A stretch of 64,000 nucleotides of DNA from Anthopleura xanthogrammica (taxonomy: Eukaryota; Cnidaria; Anthozoa; Actiniaria; Actiniidae), in contig OZ025212.1 in assembly GCA_964019055.1 (NCBI GenBank), positions 15,666,590-15,730,589 on the forward strand, written 5' to 3'. Positions 40,688 to 49,905 of the stretch are shown piece by piece; the first letter of the stretch is position 1; every line of letters starts with the position of its first letter. The notes under the pieces were generated by a model that saw only the letters and a list, made by a program, of their open reading frames with translations, made no database searches and was not told the DNA's origin. The position numbers and the translations under genes were made by a program.

Positions 40688-42248
40688 TTAGGGGCAAATT
40701 TTTTTCATGTTATCTGGATTAAGGATTTCAATCCAGTAGCCATCTGGGTCCTTGATAAAAGCAAGTCCTTTCATCTTCCCTGGAAAACAAGATTTGACAA
40801 GAACAGTTATCCACTTAGATAACAGGGCTGATTATGATTTAGGGGAATCATGAATTCAAATTTAAATATTATCAACATGCTGAAACAACCCTCTAGGTTA
40901 TGCCAAGGGAGGAAAACAGGAGAACCTGGAGAAAAATCCTAGAACCAATGGAGAGACTTGGCAAATTCTACTCGCATGTGATGGGGTGTCTAGGAATTGA
41001 ACCCAAGACCCCAGAGGTGAGAGTCAAGTCCCGGGGGGGGGGGGGGGTGGGTACTTCGGGTGTCAAGTGCAGTAACACTAAGCCACCCTTGCAGACTAGG
41101 TTCAAAATCATCCCCCAATAAGAAAAAGCTTTCCCTACTTTCTCTGTAAGTTTCTAAGTGATCTCAAACTAAGGTTTTATTTTATTACCATCATTTGGTT
41201 TCTTGACGAACTGCACGCCAAGCTGCTCAAATCTCTCACAGGCTTTGTCAACATCAGGAACAACTATACCAATATGACCTGTTGATCACAATGAAATGTT
41301 TGTTAAGTGTACCTGTTTCCTACTGATTTCAATAGGTGCATACTACCAGGCAAGAAATATACGTACCAAATCCTTTGGGTTCAGAGTTGCCATTGTGATA
41401 TGATGCATTTGGATCATTTTCTGTTCCCCAATTACTAAAAAAAATCAGACAGACACAGCATCTCAGTATTTTATTATCATCATTACCACTGATTGATTGC
41501 TACATGCTGATCGAGACAACTGTTGCAACAGGGAAATCAGGCAATACGTGGCCATCAATCGGAGTATGTTATTGTACCAAACAATTTGTTTGATTGATGG
41601 CAGTGTTGCCTGATTTTCCTGTCACAAGGGATGTCTCAATCAGTGCCTAGTAATGAAAATAGTGGTAATATAAATTAACGGATAAAACTTTTTTAATTGC
41701 AAATGAGGCCATTTTGACTTACTGTGTAAGCTCCAGAGTGGCTTTCCTCATGAATGCCCATTTTGTTCTTTCAACTGGGTCACTTGGCATGTCTTCTTCC
41801 TTCTCGTAGCCCATGAAGAACAATGAGAACTTCATTTCAGGAAAGTCATATTTGGTCAACATCCTGTCCAGGAAAAAAGGAAATAAGAGTGAGTACATTC
41901 CGCGTGAAACTTTAATACATGTAATGCATTATACTCCCGACGTAACTATTTGATAAAACTGATAATAATCTTTTGACTATCAATAAATTGCGGATGCCAA
42001 TTGATAATCAGTTTGTAATTTGATATCAATTATTATCAATTTTTATCAATTAGTTACGTCGGGATTATGAACCCGGGATTATACTAGACGGCTGATCAAA
42101 GGTACCTCATGCCAAGAACACGGGAATAAAAATCCAGCGAGGCTTTAGGATCCTTTACACGCAACATCGTCTGCTGGAAAATAAAGTCTTTAGTGCTAGG
42201 ATCGGGAGCGCTCAAAGCAGCAACCACATCTTCCTGCGACAAAGCCAT
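40688..42248 (-). CDS. GLO1: Lactoylglutathione lyase (glyoxalase I)
   Basis: Five exons (42248-42105, about 41863-41725, 41436-41367, 41279-41190, 40782-40688) give about 180 residues, matching human GLO1 in length. Recognisable blocks: [90 protein letters not shown] and [12 protein letters not shown]. The zinc ligands of the family are all there: Gln in QQTMLR, Glu in TLELT, His in FGHIG and Glu in YWIEI. By family knowledge it isomerises the hemithioacetal of methylglyoxal and glutathione to S-lactoylglutathione in the cytosol. Introns carry a SINE, a MITE and a small foldback. It is head-to-head with the UQCC3-like gene. Confidence 0.96.
40875..41095 (-). repeat. tRNA-like SINE (family 2) with a G run
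   Basis: Minus-strand copy in GLO1 intron 4: GGGTGGCTTAGTGTTACTGC, then a C run (the 15-base G run on + at about 41033-41047), CTCACCTCTGGGGTC, TTCAATTCC, CATCACATGCGAG and TTCTCCAGGTTCTCCTG. Same order as in the copies at 9068 and 23418. Confidence 0.65.
41483..41667. mobile_element. MITE family A, copy 2
   Basis: Inverted ends TTACCACTGATTGATTGCTA and CCTAGTAATGAAAATAGTGG TAA, with inner AACAGGGAAATCAGGCAATA and its complement and the shared core CCAAACAATTT. Same layout as 13599-13776 but diverged from it, so the two insertions are not recent duplicates. In GLO1 intron 2. Confidence 0.78.
41936..42063. mobile_element. Small foldback with CCCGACGTAACTA ends
   Basis: 128 bp with ends CCCGACGTAACTATTTGATA and TATCAATTAGTTACGTCGGG and AT-rich complementary arms (GATAATAATC-type). 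In GLO1 intron 1, directly before exon 2. Confidence 0.7.
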
Positions 42249-42553
42249 AATTTTTCACAAAGCTCCACTCAAGCTAGTCCAGAAACTGGGCCCACACTCA
42301 AGCAGGTCACAAAGTCTGTGCACTATTCCTGAAAATACGACAGGCGTTCCTTTCGTCTACAGGTAGCCCAAACAAGGTTCCTTATAAAACCCGTTCAACG
42401 GCCTCAAATCGCCTCAAATGCCGAGATTATAGGACACGCTACAAAATACTGGAGCAAATTCTACAACAATTTTTTCAACTAAAACGCTTTTCTTATCATT
42501 AAAGGAACCCTGTTTGGGCTTCCTGTGGAGTGGGAACTGGTATACTTTTCAAA
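42249..42553. promoter_or_regulatory. Bidirectional promoter GLO1 / UQCC3-like with internal foldback
   Basis: 305 bp between divergent starts. An inverted pair, GTAGCCCAAACAAGGTTCCT (about 42363-42382) and AGGAACCCTGTTTGGGCTTC (about 42503-42522), spans more than half of it, so a MITE-like foldback forms much of the intergenic space. AAAATGGCGTCC overlaps the UQCC3-like start. Confidence 0.6.
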
Positions 42554-43325
42554 ATGGCGTCCAATAAAATGAGATATCTTTTTGCTGGTGGTGTTTCTGT
42601 GGCAATTATGGCAACAGGATACATTTTGATGAGAGTTACAACACCAGATAAAGAGACTATGTTAAAGGTAAGAATGTAGTGTCTTTTTTCTGCGGAGTAT
42701 TTACAATTCTAGACGTTTATACCCTCACTATTACATAACATATTAATTAAACGTACCAAACTTGTCGTTGCATATTTTGTTATTTTCTAAAGAAAGCTTG
42801 AAATCATTTTTTCCTTGGTATTAAGGGTATTATGAATTACCATGGTAATTTGTTACTATGGCTTTCGGTGACATTTATCGCAAACATAATTTTACCTAAC
42901 CTTCCTTCCTTTCCCTCCCCTCCCACCTCAAGTCTGGCTATCAAAATAATCCAGATTAAGAAATGGTAATCACACTCTTGTAAATTAATATAATAAGCCC
43001 TTGTAATTGCATCTCTCAATACTATCATGTTACACACCCCATTAATCCCAGGAATGCCCATGAAGGAAAAACTACTAGAGTCAAGAGTGCATGTGCCCTC
43101 CACAAAGACTACCCAACCCTGGAGCAAGTTAATCATTTTAAAGTCTTTTTAAACTGTTAATTTTAGAGATTACCAAAGGACCAAATTGATCCAAAAAGAA
43201 TGGCAGAAGTGGAAAGAAGAAATGCAGAAATGTTTAAAGTACTAGCAGAAAACACAAAACTAGATGTTCCAATATGGCAGGTTAAAGGAAGAACTGATCT
43301 TGATCATGTTTCATCAAAGAAATGA
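42554..43325 (+). CDS. UQCC3: UQCC3-like complex III assembly factor
   Basis: Two exons, 42554-42667 and 43167-43325, give 90 residues. MASNKMRYLFAGGVSVAIMA begins a single N-terminal membrane helix (about residues 6-24), followed by TPDKETMLKRLPKDQIDPKR and a charged helix (MAEVERRNAEMFKVLAE). The plan, one short membrane anchor, then TP(D/G)..KEML and a basic/acidic helix, is that of UQCC3/Cbp4, mitochondrial inner-membrane factors that stabilise cytochrome b early in complex III assembly. Identity is limited because the family is short and fast evolving. Its stop faces the C14orf119-like gene. Confidence 0.72.
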
Positions 43326-44129
43326 ATAGGACACCAAAAGTGGAATGATGTGTGAAGAACAAATGGGATACAGATGCAAAGACTTCATTGTCATTTTCTA
43401 TTCTTATTGAAATGGGATCAAACAGTTGGGGAATGAAGATTCACTAATTACCATCTAAGGATCCTCAAAAAGTTGTGTAGGCAACCTTTTCCCAGTTTAG
43501 GCAAATACTGCTAAATAACTACCTCAAAAAGATGCCTTGTGTTATATTACTCCCCCCCCCCCCCCCCCACACACACACAGGAAAGCATTGCATCACTATA
43601 TGCTATTTATCAGTGACACTTTTGTCTATTCCCAACACTTTGTATTATGATACTATTTTCATACAGATAATGAATATGTTGATCTAAGATGATACAGAAA
43701 ACAACCAATCTGTTTTCCTTACCACTTTTGATCCTCAGAGGAACCTGACTGATGTAGCAATCAGTTTATGTAGTGTATTGATGTCAGAGTTCTTATTTGT
43801 TGTCTTTCTACATTGTACTATGTGTTCATTATTTTATTTTCATGAATATATTACAACAACTGCAGAAATATTTAATTACACTGATCTAAAGGCATATTGT
43901 CTGTGAAAAGTATTAGGAAAAGTGTAAATAAATCGAAATTTGAACAGAAATAATGACTAAATGTCCTACATGCATTAGTAAATTATATAGAAAAGAGATG
44001 GGGCAGAAAGGAAGAGAAGGTATAAAATCATTTTGATCAGGAAAAAAAATAAGGGTTAATGGTGCAAATCTCCAACTCTCCAGATCAAGGAGATGGGAAA
44101 TTCTGCTTCCTTCATTGTTTCAGTTATTC
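43326..44129. other. Tail-to-tail gap UQCC3-like / C14orf119-like
   Basis: About 800 bp expected to contain both 3' UTRs. A run of about 19 C followed by ACACACACAC lies at 43551-43580. No gene seen. Confidence 0.6.
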
Positions 44130-44459
44130 TCAAGGTTCTTGTGCAGTCTGTTCTACTTTCTCATAAAAATACTGTGTCATGTCATAATCCCTTTCCTCTA
44201 GTCCATCCACAAACCGGTTTTTGTCCACATCAGTCCAGGTTCTAAGCCACTTGTCCAGCATCCTTAGCTGACACTTAAACACATCTTGACTATTATTATC
44301 TAAATTAAGAGTCTCCATGGCATTATATAACGAGCAAACTTGCTGTGGAACAACCTTTGTCACTAAATAATCGATGAAGTTGAGTCGCTGGTGTTGACCC
44401 CACTTCTCAAACCACGACCAGGCGATTACTATTTGTTCTTCAACTTTCGCGGACGCCAT
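44130..44459 (-). CDS. C14orf119: C14orf119-like protein
   Basis: A single-exon gene of 109 residues. It aligns with the conserved core of human C14orf119: SWFEKWGQHQRLNFIDYLV (human HWFANWSGPQRERFLEDLV), then TKVVPQQVCSLYNAMETLNL, DVFKCQLRMLDKWLRTW (human SIFECQLHLWDQWFRGW), NRFVDGLEERD and YFYEKV at the end. The human N-terminal extension of about 40 residues is missing. The molecular function of this family is unknown to me. It is soluble, helical, with no signal or membrane segment. Head-to-head with the GON7-like gene, 222 bp apart. Confidence 0.85.
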   Translation of the reverse strand: MASAKVEEQIVIAWSWFEKWGQHQRLNFIDYLVTKVVPQQVCSLYNAMETLNLDNNSQDVFKCQLRMLDKWLRTWTDVDKNRFVDGLEERDYDMTQYFYEKVEQTAQEP

Positions 44460-44681
44460 GGCTTCCTCTTAAGAAAAAACCAGGAAGTAAAAAAATTCAG
44501 AACTAAAAGACTTCACACCTTTCTCCATGACATCTAAATGTTCGCTTGAGGGACAGCTGATTCATTTCTTTGTCTTAATGCGTCTTCATTTAGTTTCCTA
44601 GAGGCGTGCACTATCTGCTATATTTGACAGGCGTTCCGCTACAGCACGCGAGCAATCTGGGTTCTACATTCGAAAACCAAC
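44460..44681. promoter_or_regulatory. Bidirectional promoter C14orf119-like / GON7-like
   Basis: 222 bp between the two ATGs. The GON7-like start sits inside CATGGCGGAC (44681-44690), a YY1-like element identical to the ten bases upstream of COA6 (10685-10694). GCACGCGAGC lies at about 44643-44653. Confidence 0.5.
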
Positions 44682-45781
44682 ATGGCGGACGAAGTGAAAG
44701 CAACTTTGTCCAAAAGAAATGGCGAAAAGAAGGTCTTTAAAGAAAGCATTGTAAAAGAATCAAGCACAGATAAAGCGAATTTAGATGCTTTAATTGGTTC
44801 TTTAGTAAAAGTTAAAAAACAGGTGAATGAAGCTTTGACAGAGATCGTTGAAGCTGAGAGAAGTAAGCTTACTACAAACAACAAGACAACCAAAGGTAGG
44901 GGAGTTTATGAATATAGATAATGCACTTTATTATTTATCAGGAGCACAGGGGGAGGATTGATTAAAGATTGTGCAATCATACTTTCAAGTAAAAAAATGG
45001 TTGTTGTAGCAGGGTTCTAGGGGGGGGGGCAGTTAATAGTTGATGGAATTTTTGCCCAAGTATACCTTGTATACTTCCCTCGATGAAAATCTTCACCGTG
45101 TACTGCTCTAGGTCTATTTGGATGAAATGCATACTCTGAGAGAGTTCTTTGAGGAAGCATAACATGGACTTGAGGGTTCCTAGTAGATCCACCACAGCCA
45201 CTGTTAGTGTCATTACACAATACTTTGCTGATAATTAACAATAAGAGTAGCTACATAGGAAACTGCCTATTAACTTGGGGAGGCTGGAAAGTGGAGGCAA
45301 GATTTTTGAAACTTTGAAATGAAAAGGTCAGGGATGGCACAGCTTGGGGACTTTAGCCACCCCCCCCCCCCCTACTTTTTTTCCTTTTTCACACTAGTTT
45401 TTTATATTTCTAAGAGAAGGCTATAGGCTACGTTTTGAAAAGTTACAGATCGAGTTATTGCAATATGTGGCATTAACACTTTCAAATGTGCTCCGCTGTC
45501 CCTGGAGGTGTACCTTAACTTAACCCCTCCCCCACCATCACCACCACCTTTAACCTCTAAAGTGTTCTTATAACATGATTTAATGTGCCATTGCTAAATA
45601 TTGAGGGAAGGAGGATGAAGCCCCCAAAGTCAATGTACAACATAGTCCCTGTCATTAGGAATATATACTTCTGCACAAATCACCTTATCTAAATGATTCC
45701 CTTAAGTAAAACTGCCATCCAGTTGGCTCAGTTGGTTGAGCACTGGACTTTCGTGTGGGAGGTTGTGGGTTCAAGCCCCGG

Positions 45782-45820
<39 letters not shown>

Positions 45821-46533
45821 GGTGCTGCCTTTGTAATAACATCTACAAATGGTTAGACTTTCACGTGGCTCGGATAACCACGTAAAATGGCGGTCCTGTC
45901 TCTCCACACTACCTAACCCTGCATCTGAGGGACGTAAAAGAACCACTGAGGACGTAAAGAAACCCTGGCAGTGACCACCCTCAGTGTCTGGCCTTTACTA
46001 ATGATTTTTTAATGCCCGGTTGATTGCGGGATGGGAATGGGAGTTTTAAGTAAAGTAAAGTAAAGTAAATCTTTATTCATTCCTAAAACGTACATTACGA
46101 ATGTTACAGGGAAATATTATACTTAAAGTGTAAGCGATTTATAAAGCTGTCTTTGAAATGTTCTGTCCTCACTTTAGGCATATAGCTAGATACACTCCTA
46201 AGATCATACTTAACAGACTTTTTCTTAGGGATCATTAAGGGGTTGGGAACTGGTGCAATGTACCTCGAAGGGGACCCCGTGTTCTATTGTACAGCACCAG
46301 CCTGCGGGCAAAATCTCATATAAAAAAATAATAATAATAACAATAGAACTACCTGAAAATATTCTGCTCAAAATATAACTAGGAATTTAGAATATGGCAA
46401 TGCAGCAAAATGTTTAGACTTAAATGTGAAAAGTTACTGGCAAACATTTTATATGTACCAATGAACACCTCTCTCTGATTGATGTGTTGCAGATATGGAT
46501 GTAGATAATAATGAAGATGATGACGAGAACAGC

Positions 46534-46566
<33 letters not shown>

Positions 46567-46641
46567 AATAATAACAGTTCAAGTACAGAATTAGCCAAGA
46601 ACAATTCATATGAACCTGTGCCAAAGAAGCTGAAAACGTAA
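44682..46641 (+). CDS. GON7: GON7-like KEOPS subunit
   Basis: Two exons, 44682-44895 and 46493-46641, give 120 residues. The middle, NLDALIGSLVKVKKQVNEAL followed by TEIVEAER, resembles GON7 (FQGLLSGVAQMKDMVTEL). The C-terminal half is very acidic, with a run of eleven Asp coded by a GAT microsatellite, and it ends VPKKLKT as human GON7 ends in a KRPKT-type tail. By family knowledge GON7 is a largely disordered small subunit of the KEOPS complex that makes the t6A modification on tRNA and contacts LAGE3. Similarity is limited to short blocks, so I hold this as probable. The 1.6-kb intron contains a SINE. The Asp run may vary in length between individuals. Confidence 0.65.
45717..46020 (+). 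repeat. tRNA-derived SINE (family 1), well preserved
   Basis: It begins CCAGTTGGCTCAGTTGGTTG (A box), has GGTTGTGGGTTCAAGCCCCG (B box) and an acceptor-like GGCCGGACCA, so the first 70 bases resemble a tRNA gene. A body shared with 25101-25345 follows (AACACTCAGGGTCTTAAAAT, AACTGAGGAGAAGGTGCTGC, ATCTACAAATGGTTAGACTT). It ends near TGCCCGGTTGATTGCGGGAT and is followed by a TAAAG repeat (46051-46069). The tail and the body make this a SINE rather than a working tRNA gene. Confidence 0.88.
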
Positions 46642-48036
46642 CCCAAAAAGGAACGAAAATGATGAGCAAATGATATTATTTCATTGAGCAAATACATTGT
46701 TCCATTCCTGTTACAAAATCAGGACCAAGAGATGGCAGAACGAGCACTGAATATCTTGAAGACCAAATAGGTGGATGTACTGACTAGATAAATATTATTA
46801 TTATCATGATAATATTCTATATAATCAACGTTTATAATAGATTTTGTACCTAATTTTCTTTTCACAATTCAATCTGTGGTTGGCATTTTACATGACAATA
46901 CATGATATTTAGTTTATGACTTATTACCTGCAGGCTAGCTTACAGTGCATTTTACCTCACCAGATATTTAGCCATTTATCTATATATCTTTTATTTTTGT
47001 TGGCGGTGTTTTTTTCTCTGATCTTTCTTTCCCCATTTCTTTTCTCCATTTTCTTTCATGTTTTTCCTTTCTTTTTCTTTTTTTTGTTTTGTTTTGTTTA
47101 CATAGGTTAATACAGCGTAGTGTTAATATAGCGTAGAGAAAAATCTTGATCGTCTGCAAAAATTAGCATCCGTATATTCAAGTAATTTAGTAGTAAATAT
47201 ATGTTTATTCACTGATTTGTATTAAATAATTTATATGTTTGATAAATAATTGTAATTGAACTGAGTGCAGTGCAATTTGGTCTGAAATCATATGAGTGAT
47301 TACAAAATTGCACGACCGCGTGCGATTTAAAACTCAAAATGGTGCGATTTAAAACTCAAAATGGTGCGATTCGTGAATAAATCGCACTGCTGAGAGCCAA
47401 TCAGATTGCAGGATTTGCTTGTGATTTCAAAATGGATATAATTAAGGAAATATATTTGTATCGTGATATTACCGTCAAGCTGATTATTTCTTTCTATTTT
47501 CTTCGTTTTCCATTTCATTCTTTCCCTTCCTTTTATCTTTCTTTCGTCCAAAATTTCCTTCTCTCTTTTACAATTTTTAACATTAGTGTATCGTCTTCTT
47601 AAATTAAATATCTAGCTTAGAGTTAGCGAATTCGTCTGCTTCGAATATCCAGTTGATTAATTATAAAGGCAGGTGCACTGATGGATTCAGGATGTTTTGG
47701 CGCCGTGCCGAGAAGCTCACAGTATTTGTCATCTACCAACCAATCATACGCGAACATCACTTCGAGTAATTTAGGGCATCATTCAGACTCAGATTTAGAT
47801 GCAATGCGATTGGAGAAGCTCTAAAACAGCAAATAAACCTCTATATGAAGTAACTAGGAAATTCTAAGGAACTCGACCAACGACTGGCTTAAAATCCGAC
47901 GAACAAAAAACCAAAAGAATGTGAGTTTTTCGTCTCTTGTGAAGCAGAAACCAACCGCTGGTAATCGCAACCTCAACTTCAAGTAGTCGAAAGGTCAGTA
48001 TTTTAGGACAATACTTTTGGCATTAGAGACACACAC
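46642..48036. other. Intergenic, no gene; short direct repeat
   Basis: About 1.4 kb holding the GON7-like 3' UTR and the upstream region of the next gene. At about 47321-47365 the 23-bp stretch GTGCGATTTAAAACTCAAAA (plus TGG) occurs twice in a row, next to AATCGCACTGCTGAGAGCCA ATCAG, the type of sequence often seen in small foldback elements. T-rich simple sequence lies at 46985-47100. No coding region is supported. Confidence 0.55.
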
Positions 48037-49905
48037 ATGACGAAACGATTCTTCATTGACCCTCGTATTCTGTTCGCCAAATACAGAGACAAAAACGGTC
48101 GGTTTCGATTCTTCAAAGGTAAGCCTGTACTGTTGGAAGTAGGTAATTCCCATTCTTAGTGACTAGGTTCCTTTTGAGGTTATGCGGAAATACAAAGCGA
48201 TTTTTGACAGGTGCGTTTTTCATTTTGACAAGTTATACTGAGTCGTATTATCATAAAAACTTACGAGTGAGATATTTTATGCGGAACAATTCGCTGGTGT
48301 TTGCTTTGTGCGAGTGTGTGTCTTTACGAGACACACATTGTCTCATAACCAAAAGAAAAAGAATTGGAAAGAAGTATAGCGTTCACGAAAAATACATCGG
48401 TCGATTTTATTCCCAAGGAAGTCAGCGATCTCGTAAATAATTAAAAAGACTTAGAAAGCATTAATCCAAAAGAGTAAACTAGAGAAATTATATGATATAT
48501 TTATAGTTATATTTGAGCTGAAGTTATCCCATCCGAATTCTTGGGGTTTAGTTTGAAAATTGAATGAATAGAATAGGACAGTAAGTTCCGCCAAAGCTTC
48601 TTCTTTATTGTAACCTTATAGGGGAAGGTTTTCAAAACTATAAAAGAAATAGAATATCGACACAATTGTTTCTTCCTCCCTGATGGTCTCTCGGAGCATA
48701 TAGTTAATGGAGCGAAATAGCGGAATATTATATGCTCGGATGACTTAGTAAGTGTGTTTCGCTGTTTCCGTCTAGTTAAAAGAAATCGTAAGTTTTTTTT
48801 TTGCTTTGCTCTCGCGTGGCGGCTCTTCAGGGCTCACAACTCGTGAACCCTATAATGTATCGTATAAAGCAATAACGGTTTAGTATGATATAAATATTTA
48901 ATGAGTACTCGGTTAATAAATGCACCGAAAAGCTAATACCCCAGCCATGCACCCTGTTCTTGTGAATGCGTAGATAAGGTTATCCAGACAGATTATCTTT
49001 AAGTACTGTTTAAAAAAAAACGCCTACAGTCGGTAGTCTGACCAATCAGAAGTACGGCATACACTTTCCCGCCAAAATAATGTTAACAAAATATTTTTTC
49101 TTTATGTAGAAAAATGTTTAAAAAAGGCGAGCACTGTCAGATGCAGATATAGTAAGATGCATGAATCGATGTCTTACATTAATTTCTAAGGGACTTTCTG
49201 AAACTGTTGAAAATGTTGTTAAATGCTATATTTCAATATACGATATTTTCATATACAGTAGTTACCCACCCGTCAATCCCTCCCTCTCTCCGGCCCTCCC
49301 TCCCTCCCTACTTTCGTCCGTCCGTCCGTGCATCCATCCACCCATCCATCAATTCATCCATCCCATATTCCGGCCCTTCCTCCCTTCGTCCGTCCGGGCA
49401 TCCATCCAACCATCCATCAATTCATCCATCCCATATTCCGCGTCCATTCCATCCATCCATGAATTGGATTATACAATTTGAACCTTTTATGATAATTGAT
49501 TTCTGATTTATCAAACTTTATTGTTCACTATTTTCAGTTGCAATCGTGGCGTCTAACTCCCACAGGGCGCCTTCGGCCATGAATTCCTCCACATCATTGT
49601 ACCTCTATGGCCTATTAGCCGTATTCGTATTGTGCAGTGTCACCCTAACCTGGGACACGCCCATGTTCCAACAGTATCACGAACACTACATGTCCCACTC
49701 AACATACAGAGGAGTCGATGTATTCACAGAGAAGTTAAACTCACCCACAGGACCAGAACATTTTATGGAGAACTTCTATGTTTGCTATGGACAAGATGGT
49801 CGTAAGACTTACTACAAGAAACTGGACAAAACTTATTTTTCTAACAAACGATTCTGGATCATCACTTCGAGTGGAAAATTTGTGGCGTCAATGAAAACTT
49901 GCTAA
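48037..49905 (+). CDS. Unrecognised small membrane-anchored or secreted protein
   Basis: Two exons, 48037-48118 and 49538-49905, join in phase to 149 residues. Exon 1 codes for a basic, aromatic stretch ([20 protein letters not shown]). Exon 2 holds one hydrophobic segment ([20 protein letters not shown], about residues 47-66) and an 83-residue hydrophilic part with many Tyr and Phe and two Cys (VCYGQ and the terminal KTC). With the exon-1 start it would be a type II membrane protein. With the internal Met42 the segment looks like a cleavable signal peptide and the product would be a secreted protein of about 85 residues. I recognise no family. Exon 1 rests on a good donor (AAAG|GTAAGC) and open phase only, so the gene model is uncertain while the exon-2 frame is solid. 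Confidence 0.55.
49263..49460. repeat. CCATCCATC / CCGTCCGTC simple-repeat array
   Basis: A run of CCATC, CCTC and CCGTC pieces in the intron of the unrecognised gene. The segment CCATCAATTCATCCATCCCA TATTCCG occurs twice about 66 bp apart, so a longer unit has been duplicated. Confidence 0.85.

Noticed and set aside
45731..45790. Possible functional tRNA gene
   Set aside because: A and B boxes are present but the sequence continues into a body shared with 25101-25345, so it is a SINE head.
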